Shown piece after piece: positions 16,882 to 25,913 of a stretch of DNA of 64,000 bases (positions are counted from its first letter, which is position 1; the number at the start of each line of letters is the position of its first letter). Location: NCBI GenBank assembly GCA_002490525.1, contig DKUE01000006.1:1-64000 (forward strand), in the 5' to 3' direction. The translations under genes and the position numbers were made by a program. The notes beneath the pieces were generated by a model. That model saw nothing but the letters and a program-made list of their open reading frames with translations, was not told the origin of the DNA and did not search any database. Origin of the DNA: Ruminococcaceae bacterium UBA7212. Lineage in GTDB: Bacteria > Bacillota > Clostridia > Oscillospirales > Acutalibacteraceae.

Positions 16882-18702
16882 ATGCTTCAGTTTCATGCAG
16901 TAATCATCGGAAGCGGTGCGGCAGGCTACGCCGCGGCGGACAGACTTCTATCATTCGGAGTTAAAGATATTGCATTGCTGACAATCGGCAGAACCGCGGG
17001 TACGTCCCGAAATGCAGGGAGTGACAAGCAGACCTATTATAAAATGTCCTGCACAGATGAGGACAGCCCTTCGAAGATGGCAGACGCACTTACCTCCGGC
17101 GGCGGTATGCACAGGGATACTGCTTTGGTTGAAGCGTCAAACAGTGCACGGTGCTTTCAGCATCTTGTAGAATACGGCGTACCCTTTCCGACCGATACAT
17201 ACGGCAGGTTTGTAGGCTACAAAACCGACCACGACAACACATGCAGGGGCACAAGCGCGGGACCGCTTACCTCAAAATATATGACGGAATGTCTTGAAAA
17301 GAATGTGCTTCGCAATAAAGAGTTTACGTTACTTGACGAAACAGCGGCAATCCGAATTGTTACCGAAAACAACAAAGCGGTCGGTTTGATTGCTTTGCAG
17401 AAAAACGGCGGCTCATATAAACTTTTACCCATACAGGCAAAATATATTGTTGCCGCCACAGGCGGCGCGGCAACCGTTTATCAAAATACAGTTTACCCCG
17501 ATTCCAAGACAGGGGCTTTCGGTTTGCTCCGTGACGCAGGCTGTAAATTCTGTAATTTGACGGAGTGGCAGTACGGTATAGCGTCTTTGGGTGTAAAGTG
17601 GAATTTGTCAGGCAGTTATCAACAGGTGATACCGACCTACTATTCCGTTGACGAGTACGGAAATCAAGCCGAATTTCTCAATGAAATATTTGATAACGCC
17701 TCGCAGGTATGCGACAATATATTTCTTAAGGGTTATCAGTGGCCCTTTGACAGTAAAAAGGTAAACGGCAGTTCAAAAATCGATATTGCCGTAAGCCGTG
17801 AAAAGGCAAAGAGACGCCGCGTATATATGGATTACCGAAAAAATCCGGCAGGGTTTGACTTTTCAAAACTCAGCGATACGGCAAAAAGTTATCTTCAATC
17901 CGCAGGGGCTGACGGCGGCACACCCTTTGAACGGTTGCATAAGCTTAATCCGCAGGCAGTTGACTTTTTCAAAAAGAATGGCGTGGATTTATCAGAAGAA
18001 CCGTTGGAAATTGCAGTATGTGCCCAGCATATTAACGGCGGTGCGGATGTTGACCTCCACTGGCAGACGAGTGTTGAAAATCTTTTCGCTGTCGGAGAAA
18101 CCGCAGGAACGTTCGGTATATACAGGCCCGGCGGTTCAGCACTGAACAGCACACAGGTAGGCGCTTTGAGAGCGGCTGAATATATTTCAAAAAAAGATAC
18201 TTGCTTTACTGATGACAGCGTAATTAAAAACGCTTTACAAAGAGAAAAAATTTATATTGAAAATTGTTTGAAAAGCGGGAATGAACAGACAGATTTTTCA
18301 GCGGATATGAGTATTTATGCGGCTGAGCACAGAAATATCGATAAAATATCCGTGCTTAAAGAAAAACTTCAAAAGCATTGTAATTTAAAATACTACCATT
18401 TAACGGATACCGATTATGCATCCGTTTTGGATTTATACAGTTACAGGGATACTGTAAAAACGCAATGCATGCTTTGCTCTGTGTTTTGCGAGATGCTGCC
18501 GAAAACGGGAAGCAGAGGCGGCGCTGTATGCACCCGCAACGGTACGGAAATCACGGAAAATGAATATTACCGTAATTTTGCTGTTGTGACCTATAATAAC
18601 AAAAGCAGATTTATACCGCTCAGAGGATTGCCGGATTTAAATTACAGCTTCGAAGCGGAATGGAATCATTTCAATGCAGAAAGAGGGATAAAACTTGACT
18701 GA
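16882..18702 (+). CDS. FrdA/SdhA-like FAD-binding oxidoreductase
   Basis: The 606-residue flavoprotein has an N-terminal dinucleotide-binding motif 'VIIGSGAAGYAAADRL' (residues 6-21). The succinate dehydrogenase/fumarate reductase-like capping and FAD domains follow ('YIVAATGGAATVYQ' at about 180, 'LFAVGETAGTFGIYRPGG' at about 400, 'STQVGALRAAEY'). The C-terminal 130 residues contain several Cys ('KTQCMLCSVFCEMLP') that could hold a cofactor. Relatives reduce or oxidise unsaturated organic acids (fumarate, urocanate, L-aspartate, adenylylsulfate). No signal peptide is seen, so it is cytoplasmic. GGAG precedes the start at 16882. Confidence 0.9.
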   Translation: MLQFHAVIIGSGAAGYAAADRLLSFGVKDIALLTIGRTAGTSRNAGSDKQTYYKMSCTDEDSPSKMADALTSGGGMHRDTALVEASNSARCFQHLVEYGVPFPTDTYGRFVGYKTDHDNTCRGTSAGPLTSKYMTECLEKNVLRNKEFTLLDETAAIRIVTENNKAVGLIALQKNGGSYKLLPIQAKYIVAATGGAATVYQNTVYPDSKTGAFGLLRDAGCKFCNLTEWQYGIASLGVKWNLSGSYQQVIPTYYSVDEYGNQAEFLNEIFDNASQVCDNIFLKGYQWPFDSKKVNGSSKIDIAVSREKAKRRRVYMDYRKNPAGFDFSKLSDTAKSYLQSAGADGGTPFERLHKLNPQAVDFFKKNGVDLSEEPLEIAVCAQHINGGADVDLHWQTSVENLFAVGETAGTFGIYRPGGSALNSTQVGALRAAEYISKKDTCFTDDSVIKNALQREKIYIENCLKSGNEQTDFSADMSIYAAEHRNIDKISVLKEKLQKHCNLKYYHLTDTDYASVLDLYSYRDTVKTQCMLCSVFCEMLPKTGSRGGAVCTRNGTEITENEYYRNFAVVTYNNKSRFIPLRGLPDLNYSFEAEWNHFNAERGIKLD

Positions 18703-19705
18703 ACAGAAAAAAGCAATTTTGCTGACTGCAGAGGAACATAATGCACATCGTGTTTATGACGGCGGTATGATAGAAAAATTACAGGAGCGTTATGATGTAT
18801 ACGAAACGGTGCTTAGCAAAAAAAGCATTAAAAATCATCTGACGGCTTGCAAAAATGCCGAATACATTTTTTCCACATGGGGTATGGAGCATTTCAGCGA
18901 GGAAGAGATTAGGGATTATTTTCCGAATGCAAAATGCCTGTTTTATGCGGCAGGCTCTGTTCAGCATTTTGCGGATGAATTTCTGGAGTGCGGTATCCGT
19001 GTTTTCAGTGCTTGGAAGGCAAATGCCGTGCCTGTTGCGGAATATACCTATGCGCAGATTCTTCTGGCGACAAAAGGCTTTTTCCGTGCTTCCGTAAAAT
19101 CACGTACGCAGTATTATCAAATGTCAAAATATGCTGACAAATGCGGCGGTGTGTATAACGCAAAGGTTGGCATTATCGGTGTCGGCAGTATAGGCAGTAT
19201 GGTTGCCGAAAAATTACAGGCAAACGATGTGACGGTGTATTATTATGACCCGTATCTGCCGAGTGATGTTGCTGAAAAGCTGCATATCCGGCCTGCATCC
19301 CTTGAAGAAATCTTCTCTCAGTGTGATGTTATTACAAATCATCTCGCTAATAAAGAGGAGTTAACGGGCGTTTTAAGCGGTAAATTGTTTGAACGAATGA
19401 AACCGTATGCGGTTTTTATCAATACAGGCAGGGGCAGACAGGTGGACGAAAAGGGTCTGGTAAAAGCCATGCGCAAAGTGAAAACAAGAACAGCGCTTTT
19501 AGATGTTCTTGTGCATGAGCCGTTAAATCCGTTTTCGGCAATTGCAAGGTGCAAAAATATAATTGTAACGCCGCATATTGCAGGCAGCCTTGGCAGAGAG
19601 GTTGTCAGAATGGCGGAATATATGCTGGACGATGCACAAAGAATTGACCAAGAGGAAAATCCGCTTTACGAGGTCACGGCGCAAATGCTCAAAACAATGG
19701 CTTGA
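18695..19705 (+). CDS. D-2-hydroxyacid dehydrogenase family protein
   Basis: The 336-residue protein has the NAD-binding Rossmann motif 'VGIIGVGSIGSMVAEKL' (about residues 153-169). The catalytic set of the D-isomer 2-hydroxyacid dehydrogenases is also visible: Arg in 'NTGRGRQVDEKGL', Glu in 'LVHEPLNP' and His in 'VTPHIAGS'. It starts with TTG at 18695, overlapping the previous stop by 8 nt, with AGAGGG upstream. It interconverts a 2-keto and 2-hydroxy acid, substrate unknown. Confidence 0.92.
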   Translation: MTEQKKAILLTAEEHNAHRVYDGGMIEKLQERYDVYETVLSKKSIKNHLTACKNAEYIFSTWGMEHFSEEEIRDYFPNAKCLFYAAGSVQHFADEFLECGIRVFSAWKANAVPVAEYTYAQILLATKGFFRASVKSRTQYYQMSKYADKCGGVYNAKVGIIGVGSIGSMVAEKLQANDVTVYYYDPYLPSDVAEKLHIRPASLEEIFSQCDVITNHLANKEELTGVLSGKLFERMKPYAVFINTGRGRQVDEKGLVKAMRKVKTRTALLDVLVHEPLNPFSAIARCKNIIVTPHIAGSLGREVVRMAEYMLDDAQRIDQEENPLYEVTAQMLKTMA

Positions 19706-19715
19706 GGTGATTCGC

Positions 19716-20480
19716 GTGAAAAATATCAGTTTTACAACAGTAACTTTCCGCAAAAAAAGCAGACGTGCGGTCTGCGAAATCGCCGAAAAAAACTGTATAA
19801 AATATTTGGAATGGGGCGGAGATGTGCATTTGCCGCCCAATGATGATATTGCCTTACAGGAATGCATTTCTTTGCAAAAGGAGTTCGGATTAACCTCCGT
19901 TTCCTACGGCTCGTACTACCGTTTAGGGACAGAGGATTATTCTTTGTGGGCGCAGATTGTAAATACGGCCGATAAAATCGGCGCAAAAATCATCCGAATT
20001 TGGCAGGGGGACTGTTCCTCGCAAAAGGTCAGTGCAGAAAAACTGCAGGCAATGGTAAACGAAACGAAAAGACTCGCCGATATTGCAGATGAAAAAGGAC
20101 TGACGGTTGCTTTTGAATTCCATAAAAATACCAATAACGATAACGGGAAAAGTGCAGTTGCATTTTTGACGGCAGTAAATAAACCGAATGTAAAAACCTA
20201 CTGGCAGCCCTTTTCGACAGATGCGGATACAGAAAATCTGCAAGCGGTTTTGCCGCATCTTGTTTGTGTGCATATTTTTGAATGGAACGCGCAAGGCCGA
20301 CGTTATTCTCTAAAGCACGGAAAAGACAAATGGCGTGCATTTTTGAAAATCATTGAAAACAGCAATACAGAGCCTTATCTGATTATGGAGTTTGTAAAGC
20401 ACGACAGCCGACATCAGTTTGCAAAGGATGTTAAAGCTCTCATAGATATTATTGAAGGTGTTTCGGACGAAAGGATATAG
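19716..20480 (+). CDS. Sugar phosphate isomerase/epimerase-like TIM barrel
   Basis: A 254-residue AP-endonuclease-2/xylose-isomerase-like TIM barrel. Putative metal ligands are Glu in 'YLEWGGDVHLP', Glu in 'VAFEFHKN' (about 134), and His/Glu in 'LVCVHIFEW' and 'YLIMEFVKHD'. Start GTG at 19716 with GAGGTG upstream and 10 nt after the previous stop. Members act as isomerases, epimerases, dehydratases and, in C-glycoside deglycosylation, lyases, so the exact reaction is open. Confidence 0.88.
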   Translation: MKNISFTTVTFRKKSRRAVCEIAEKNCIKYLEWGGDVHLPPNDDIALQECISLQKEFGLTSVSYGSYYRLGTEDYSLWAQIVNTADKIGAKIIRIWQGDCSSQKVSAEKLQAMVNETKRLADIADEKGLTVAFEFHKNTNNDNGKSAVAFLTAVNKPNVKTYWQPFSTDADTENLQAVLPHLVCVHIFEWNAQGRRYSLKHGKDKWRAFLKIIENSNTEPYLIMEFVKHDSRHQFAKDVKALIDIIEGVSDERI

Positions 20481-20481
20481 T

Positions 20482-22440
20482 ATGAAAAACAGTGAATTGA
20501 AAAGCATAGCCGATTTCTGCAAAGTCAATTGGCAGGAATACTGCGATTTTACAATCAAAGCGGCCGACAGAGTGTGCGAAAATCGTTTTTTGTTCAATGC
20601 TCCGTGGGATCTGGAAAGAACCGAGACGGAGGTCTCTTTCGGCGAAAAAATAGATTGGAGTTATAAGTTAAACGGCGATAAGGAGTTTATGTTTCAGTTG
20701 AACCGTCATGGATTTTTAATTCAGCTTTGGCAGGCATATCACCTTACATATGATGAAAAATATCTTAAAAGCTTTGTTCGTATTGTTGAAGACTGGGTAG
20801 ATACCGTATCTTGTGAAGACATGGGAAAAGAACCATGGAATATCATAGAAGGACCATGGCGTGCCTTGGAAACAGGAATACGCAGTGTGAATTGGATAAG
20901 GGCTGTTCGGTACATAGAGGAAACGGATTATTATACCGAGACCTTAAAAAATAAAATTGAAAAGTCGCTTCGTTTTCATGCAAAGCTTCTTCAAAAAACG
21001 CATACTGCCTTTCAAATGGGCGGAAATTGGGGAATTATTCAAGACGGCGGATTATTTCAAATTGCTTCCTATTTTAAGGATACGGCGCTATTGGAAACGG
21101 CAACAGAGCGCTTAAATCAGGAAACAGACCTGCAAATCATGTCAGACGGTGTGCTGTGGGAGCAGTCAAGCGGTTATCACAATGCCGTGCTTACGGTTTT
21201 ACTGGATGTGATTATCACCGCACAAAAGGAACATATCGCTCTTTCTGACAATTTTAAAAATAAGGTACTGAAAATGGCTGAAGTCAACCTATGCTGGATA
21301 AAGCCAAACGGTCATCATCCGTTGTTCGGAGACAGTGACGATAATGATATTCGTGATATCATGTGCAAATGTGCCTTGGTTTTTGATAACGGCGCTTTTA
21401 AGTCACAAGGATTTAAAGTTTTGGATTATGACAGCGTTTGGTTCTTTGGTCTGCAAGGTGTAGAACGATATAATAAATTGCCTGTCTGTGCACCTGCTTT
21501 TTCAACCTGTTATTTAACAGACAGCGGTAATTATATTTTAAGAAACAGTTGGAGTGAATCTTCAAACTGGCTTTGTTTGCATAACGGCTATACGGGCGGC
21601 GGGCACGCGCACGCCGACAAGCTCCATTTTGACTTGATGCTCAAAGGCAGAGAGGTTTTGGTCGATGCAGGCAGATATACATATCTAAATAATGCACAAA
21701 GAAGATATATAAAAAGCCCCAAGGCGCACAATGTCTGCCTGATTGATAATAAGCATTATCTTAAAATGACAAGCCAGTGGGAAACGAAGAATCCTGCTTT
21801 AGCGGTTCAATACCCTTGCTTTGACAACGAATATTGCACGCTTATCGGCGGCGCGCATTTAGGGTATTTGAAATCAAAGGGCGCTTTTATTGAAAGAAAA
21901 ATTCTGCATATCAAGCCGGATATTTATATCATTATTGATGCATTCAAAGCAAAATTCTTTCATACCTATCAGCAATATTTTCACTTTGCACCGACAGGAA
22001 AAGTAAATATATGCGGTAAAAAAGCAGAATTTGACGATGACACCGTAAAGGCTGAACTGCATTTCCTTACGCCAAACGCAAAAGTAACCAAAGAAAAATC
22101 TCTTTATTCTTCAAATTACAATGCCGTTTGTGAGAATGACTGTGTAAAATCAAGCTTTTCTGCTGTCGGCGGTAATTGTGCAATAACTGTTATTTACGGC
22201 AATCACAAAGAAGCATTTGAACCGTTTGATATTTCTCTTGTCACGGCAAAGGCTGCAAGAAGTGAAAAAATCCTACCCTATAAAAAAGCATTTGGCATTG
22301 TTATAAAAGCACAAGAAAAAGAATACACAGTTAATCTTGCATTTAAAGAATTAAAACAGCTTTTTGAATGCAACGGAAAAACAGCTTCGGGATGCATCAC
22401 TGTATTTTGCGGTAAAAAAATGATTTTTAATAAGTGGTAA
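20482..22440 (+). CDS. Heparinase II/III-family polysaccharide lyase-like protein
   Basis: A 652-residue two-domain protein. An alpha/alpha toroid (about residues 40-330, with 'WQAYHLTYDEKYLKSFVRIVEDW' shown in part and 'NWGIIQDGGLFQIA') is followed by a beta-sandwich starting with the family hallmark 'GGGHAHADKLHFDLMLKGRE' (about 373-392). Relatives cleave uronic-acid-containing polysaccharides by beta-elimination (heparin, alginate, ulvan). There is no signal peptide, so it probably acts on imported oligosaccharides in the cytoplasm. It starts 2 nt after the isomerase stop, with AAGGA. Confidence 0.9.
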   Translation: MKNSELKSIADFCKVNWQEYCDFTIKAADRVCENRFLFNAPWDLERTETEVSFGEKIDWSYKLNGDKEFMFQLNRHGFLIQLWQAYHLTYDEKYLKSFVRIVEDWVDTVSCEDMGKEPWNIIEGPWRALETGIRSVNWIRAVRYIEETDYYTETLKNKIEKSLRFHAKLLQKTHTAFQMGGNWGIIQDGGLFQIASYFKDTALLETATERLNQETDLQIMSDGVLWEQSSGYHNAVLTVLLDVIITAQKEHIALSDNFKNKVLKMAEVNLCWIKPNGHHPLFGDSDDNDIRDIMCKCALVFDNGAFKSQGFKVLDYDSVWFFGLQGVERYNKLPVCAPAFSTCYLTDSGNYILRNSWSESSNWLCLHNGYTGGGHAHADKLHFDLMLKGREVLVDAGRYTYLNNAQRRYIKSPKAHNVCLIDNKHYLKMTSQWETKNPALAVQYPCFDNEYCTLIGGAHLGYLKSKGAFIERKILHIKPDIYIIIDAFKAKFFHTYQQYFHFAPTGKVNICGKKAEFDDDTVKAELHFLTPNAKVTKEKSLYSSNYNAVCENDCVKSSFSAVGGNCAITVIYGNHKEAFEPFDISLVTAKAARSEKILPYKKAFGIVIKAQEKEYTVNLAFKELKQLFECNGKTASGCITVFCGKKMIFNKW

Positions 22441-22454
22441 AGGAGTATTTTTAT

Positions 22455-22610
22455 ATGGAAATGGTTGATTATCTCAAAAAAGCCTTATTAAAGTATTCCC
22501 GAACCTGCGGCAATCCGGTTATTATTTACTATGCATTCCAACTGCCCGAACAAAACGGTATGCCTGCCATTGAAGTCCTTGCATACTCCCTAAAAAAGAA
22601 AGCTGCCTAA
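22455..22610 (+). CDS. 51-aa protein at the end of the redox/lyase operon
   Basis: The ORF MEMVDYLKKALLKYSRTCGN... has AAGGAG 7-8 nt before its ATG and lies 14 bp after the lyase gene, before the terminator. It is probably translated as the last gene of the operon. It shows an amphipathic helix, a 'PVIIYYAFQL' strand and a Lys-rich end. I recognise no family. Confidence 0.5.
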   Translation: MEMVDYLKKALLKYSRTCGNPVIIYYAFQLPEQNGMPAIEVLAYSLKKKAA

Positions 22611-22617
22611 AAAGCTG

Positions 22618-22645
22618 TCCCCGGAAGGAGAAATCCTTCCGGGGA
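22618..22645 (+). terminator. Terminator of the redox/lyase operon
   Basis: Perfect 12-bp arms TCCCCGGAAGGA/TCCTTCCGGGGA with a GAAA loop. There is little U-tract, but the position, 8 nt after the last stop, is right. Confidence 0.75.
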
Positions 22646-22716
22646 CATACTACATAAATTATACCTTAACCACACAAAGCAATTTGCATTCGGGGAATTT
22701 TGCTGTATGAAAATTT

Positions 22717-23817
22717 TTATACTTCGCCGTTTTCTTCGTTTTGATTTTCATCGCCCGACACAGTTGGTTCGGTGACTTCGGTTTCCGATACGGTTTCGGA
22801 CGGATCGGTGGGTTCTTCCGATGTGGGTTCGGTCGGTTCTTCCTTTTTCGGCTGAATGACAACCGCCTGCATGCCGAGTGCACTGTAGGCGGTCAGTACA
22901 TCGGATTTCGGGTAACGGAAATTTTTGCCTCTTTGCGAATCGTTGAAATAATAGCTGTTGTCATCATAGCCGACCAGCACCAGGCAGTGCATCGGCGATT
23001 TCCATGTGAATTGTTCAGCGGTGCCGAGGATGGTCCATGTATGAGATTCTTTTCGCGGCTTTAATGGCTGCATATCGGTGGTTGCCCAAACGATAACGGG
23101 AATATCCTTGTCAATATATGTATGGCACAGTGTGTCGAAGGCGGTGCCTGTTATATTTTTGACTTCCAGCTTTTTATGGTCAATGCATTTGTTTGCCGCG
23201 GTTACGATAACGGGTGCATAGCATCCCCAGCCGTATTTGCTGTAAGGGCTGCCCAAAAAGACCTTGCGCGGGTCATCACCGAAGCGTTGGTCTGTTTCAT
23301 CCTTAAACGGTGCTCTGCCCTGCGGAAGATAGTTGTCGATAAAGCTTTCCACTGAAATAGACATACCGAAATAGCGCATGGTCATAACGGTCGCTACGCT
23401 TTCACATCCGGTGGGGTATTTTTGGCGCTGGTCTATAAACGGTACGTTTAAAAGCTTTTTATGCTTCGCCACAGGCGGTTGTTTCGGCGGTGTTGCCGGT
23501 AAGGTTTCCTCTTCCTTTTCCACCGGCTTCGTTGTGCCGACAGGCTTCGGCGGTGTTTTGGTGGTGGATTCGGTTACGGATTCCGATACTGTTTCCGTCT
23601 CTGTCTCCGTTTCCGTGATCGACTCTGTAACAGTTTTCGCAACAGCTTCTGTTTCTACAGGCACCGCCGCAATCAGCTTTGCGCGGTGCTGACGTACGGC
23701 AAACACGGTGACGACTGTACATACCGTAACCAAAATCACACTTGCCGTTACCGTTGCCCACACCTTTTTCGGTATGTTTCGCAAAGAAATTCGCAACGTT
23801 TCTGCTCGTCTCATCAT
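22717..23817 (-). CDS. Membrane-anchored C39-like cysteine peptidase
   Basis: The 366-residue protein has a cytoplasmic basic N-terminus and one transmembrane helix (about residues 20-42, 'VWATVTASVILVTVCTVVTV'). A Thr/Glu/Ser-rich extracellular linker (60-105) leads to a peptidase C39-like domain with nucleophile 'KYPTGCESVATVMTMRYFG' (Cys about 142) and the later 'HCLVLVGYDDNSYYFND' His/Asp. An acidic Pro/Thr/Glu tail closes it. It probably cleaves a surface or cell-wall substrate. It is not a bacteriocin exporter: no ABC domains are present. The start at 23817 has AGGAG upstream; the gene begins 9 nt before the FprA stop is reached. Confidence 0.85.
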   Translation of the reverse strand: MMRRAETLRISLRNIPKKVWATVTASVILVTVCTVVTVFAVRQHRAKLIAAVPVETEAVAKTVTESITETETETETVSESVTESTTKTPPKPVGTTKPVEKEEETLPATPPKQPPVAKHKKLLNVPFIDQRQKYPTGCESVATVMTMRYFGMSISVESFIDNYLPQGRAPFKDETDQRFGDDPRKVFLGSPYSKYGWGCYAPVIVTAANKCIDHKKLEVKNITGTAFDTLCHTYIDKDIPVIVWATTDMQPLKPRKESHTWTILGTAEQFTWKSPMHCLVLVGYDDNSYYFNDSQRGKNFRYPKSDVLTAYSALGMQAVVIQPKKEEPTEPTSEEPTDPSETVSETEVTEPTVSGDENQNEENGEV

Positions 23818-23825
23818 CCTGTCTC

Positions 23826-25028
23826 CTACGCCGACAAAGAGGCAAGCAGTGCGTTGCAAAGCGTATCCAACTCTGCAAGAGTTTCTTCCTTTACAGCGGA
23901 ACGAACCGTAACCGTTTCAGGCAGTACCGTCATGTTCTGCATCGATTCCAAAAGCTCACGCATTTTTTTGCCGCTCTGCGGCGCCCAAGAGCCGTTTTGT
24001 ATCAGCCCGACTGTACGGTTTTTAAGAGCATGTGCTTTTAAATCCGTCAGCAGCGCTTCCACAGGTGTGAATATATCATTGTTGTACGTGGCGGCGGCGA
24101 ACACCAGGTGGCTGTATCGAAACGCCTCACTGACCAGATAAGATACATGTGTAACGGATGCATCATATACGGCGGTCGGCACGCCTTTTTCCGAGAGCTT
24201 TGCCGCCAAAATTTCCGCCGCATTCTGCGTGCCGCCGTAAACCGAGCCATATACAATGAAAACGCCCTTCTGTTCGGGCGTATATGCACCCCAAGTCTGA
24301 TATTTTTCGACAAATACGGCAATGTCTTTACGCCAAACAGGACCGTGCAGGGGGCAAAGCATTTGTATATCCAGTCCTGCCGCTTTTTTGAGAAGCGCAA
24401 GCGTCTGTACACCGTATTTCCCAACGATGTTTGTGTAGTAACGTCGCGCCTCGCTGAATTCCGCCGCGCCGAACGGCAGCTCGTCAGCAAAAATGCTTCC
24501 GTGCAAGGCACCGAAGGTGCCGAATGCATCCGCCGAGAACAGAACCTGTTCGGTTTCGTCATAGGTAACCATAACTTCGGGCCAGTGTACCATCGGCGCC
24601 ATGTAAAAGGCAAGGGTATGCGCTCCCAAAGAAAGCGTGTCACCTTCTTTGACAAGCAAGGTGTGTGCGTCCGTGTCAAACGAGAAAAACTGTTTCAGCA
24701 TTGCGGAAGATTTCGCGTTGCAAACAATCTTCACTTGCGGATAGCGCAAAACCAGCTCTTCCAATGCGGCGGCGTGGTCCGGCTCCATATGGTCGACAAT
24801 AACATAATCCAATGCGCGCGAGCCGAGTACATGTGCAACATTTTCGAAAAACAGTGCAGAAACAGACTTGTCCACAGTGTCAATTATTGCCGTTTTTTCA
24901 TCGTTGATAAAATAGGCGTTATAAGAAATACCGTTCGGAATCGGATAGATGTTTTCAAATAATGCCAAACGGCGGTCACTGCCGCCGATATAGGTAATAT
25001 CTTTTGTGATTTTTCGGGTGCAATACAT
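23826..25028 (-). CDS. fprA: FprA-family A-type flavodiiron protein
   Basis: A 400-residue enzyme with an N-terminal metallo-beta-lactamase-like diiron domain (residues 1-250; ligands in 'DHMEPDHAAALEEL' at about 80-93 and 'MVHWPEVMVTY') and a C-terminal flavodoxin domain ('FIVYGSVYGGTQNAAEIL', FMN-binding). It reduces O2 to water or NO to N2O in the cytoplasm and protects anaerobes. Length and domain order are standard for class A; no rubredoxin domain is fused. GGAGG precedes the start. Confidence 0.95.
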   Translation of the reverse strand: MYCTRKITKDITYIGGSDRRLALFENIYPIPNGISYNAYFINDEKTAIIDTVDKSVSALFFENVAHVLGSRALDYVIVDHMEPDHAAALEELVLRYPQVKIVCNAKSSAMLKQFFSFDTDAHTLLVKEGDTLSLGAHTLAFYMAPMVHWPEVMVTYDETEQVLFSADAFGTFGALHGSIFADELPFGAAEFSEARRYYTNIVGKYGVQTLALLKKAAGLDIQMLCPLHGPVWRKDIAVFVEKYQTWGAYTPEQKGVFIVYGSVYGGTQNAAEILAAKLSEKGVPTAVYDASVTHVSYLVSEAFRYSHLVFAAATYNNDIFTPVEALLTDLKAHALKNRTVGLIQNGSWAPQSGKKMRELLESMQNMTVLPETVTVRSAVKEETLAELDTLCNALLASLSA

Positions 25029-25112
25029 AAGGAAACCTCCAATAATTTTACATTATAGCACAGGTTAGCGCAGAATTCTATATATATCTTGCCAAAATTC
25101 TCTGAAAATACA

Positions 25113-25139
25113 AAAAGCAATGCGGGAAGCATTGCTTTT
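25113..25139 (-). terminator. Terminator of the XRE-membrane regulator gene
   Basis: Perfect 11-bp arms AAAAGCAATGC/GCATTGCTTTT with a 5-nt loop, 8 bp beyond the stop codon of the gene at 25147. Confidence 0.85.
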
Positions 25140-25146
25140 CGGACAT

Positions 25147-25770
25147 TTAATCAGATTCTTCAGAGCTTTTCATTTTTTCCTTATAGAAACAGGCAACCAG
25201 CCAGTAGTAAAGCGGAATCAGCAGGAATAAAATCCATGTGGGGCTCCAAATGCTGCAAACGAATCCGAAAAATAAGTAAACCAGCAAAATCACTTCAGGC
25301 ACGGGCATAGTGAGCAGTCGGGCTTTCGGCTTGCGCACCGTCAGCGCGGCGGCATAATGATAATAAATCGGAATCAGCAGAAAAATCAGCCAGCCCGGAT
25401 GCCACGCATGCGTAAAATAGCCGATTGCCAAATAGAGGAGCACAGCAATAATCGGAAACGGGAATTTCAAAAGGGCCGCACCTTTTTTTTGCAGTTCGGT
25501 TTTGGGTAGGGGAGCGGATTTCTCTTTTTCGGTTTCTTCAGGAGTGCCGTTTAAAATATAGGCGTCATTTTTTGTGTTTAACAGTGTGTCAAGTGTCATG
25601 CCGTAGAGGGATGCCAATGCGATTAAATTATCTGTATCGGGTGAGGATTCCGCGCGCTCCCATTTGGAGATTGCCTGACGGCTGACGCCTAATTTTTCAG
25701 CGAGTGCTTCCTGCGAGTAGCCGTTTGCCTTGCGCAGTTGCACAAGCCGTGTTGCAATTTCAAGATTCAT
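25147..25770 (-). CDS. XRE regulator with C-terminal membrane helices
   Basis: The 207-residue protein has an XRE HTH at residues 5-62 ('RLVQLRKANGYSQEALAEKL', 'SRQAISKWERAESSPDTDNL'). A charged linker leads to about four short hydrophobic segments (100-195) with repeated 'W.P.W..FLLIPIYY' patterns. HTH proteins fused to such small membrane domains are common in Clostridia and are thought to sense envelope stress. Monocistronic with its own terminator. Confidence 0.88.
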   Translation of the reverse strand: MNLEIATRLVQLRKANGYSQEALAEKLGVSRQAISKWERAESSPDTDNLIALASLYGMTLDTLLNTKNDAYILNGTPEETEKEKSAPLPKTELQKKGAALLKFPFPIIAVLLYLAIGYFTHAWHPGWLIFLLIPIYYHYAAALTVRKPKARLLTMPVPEVILLVYLFFGFVCSIWSPTWILFLLIPLYYWLVACFYKEKMKSSEESD

Positions 25771-25859
25771 AGTTTATCACCTCGGTATTTTCGTGAAGCT
25801 ATTCTATCAAAAAAACGGAAGTTTCGCAAGATATTTTCAGTTTGCAGGCATAAAAAATA

Positions 25860-25890
25860 CCGCAACCAAAGTTGACAACAACGGTTGCGG
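25860..25890 (-). terminator. mltG terminator
   Basis: CCGCAACC/GGTTGCGG arms; on the minus strand they are followed by TATTTTTT. It lies 24 bp beyond the mltG stop. Confidence 0.8.
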
Positions 25891-25913
25891 CACAGTTTTG
25901 GATAGGGATATCT

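Noticed and set aside
19578..19716. N-terminal extension of the sugar isomerase back into the dehydrogenase gene
   Set aside because: The extension overlaps the hydroxyacid dehydrogenase by 128 nt and has no family similarity; GTG at 19716 has GAGGTG upstream.
22717..23817. Bacteriocin-processing ABC exporter (C39 peptidase)
   Set aside because: Only a single membrane helix and a peptidase-like domain are present; there is no ABC transporter domain and no precursor peptide gene nearby.
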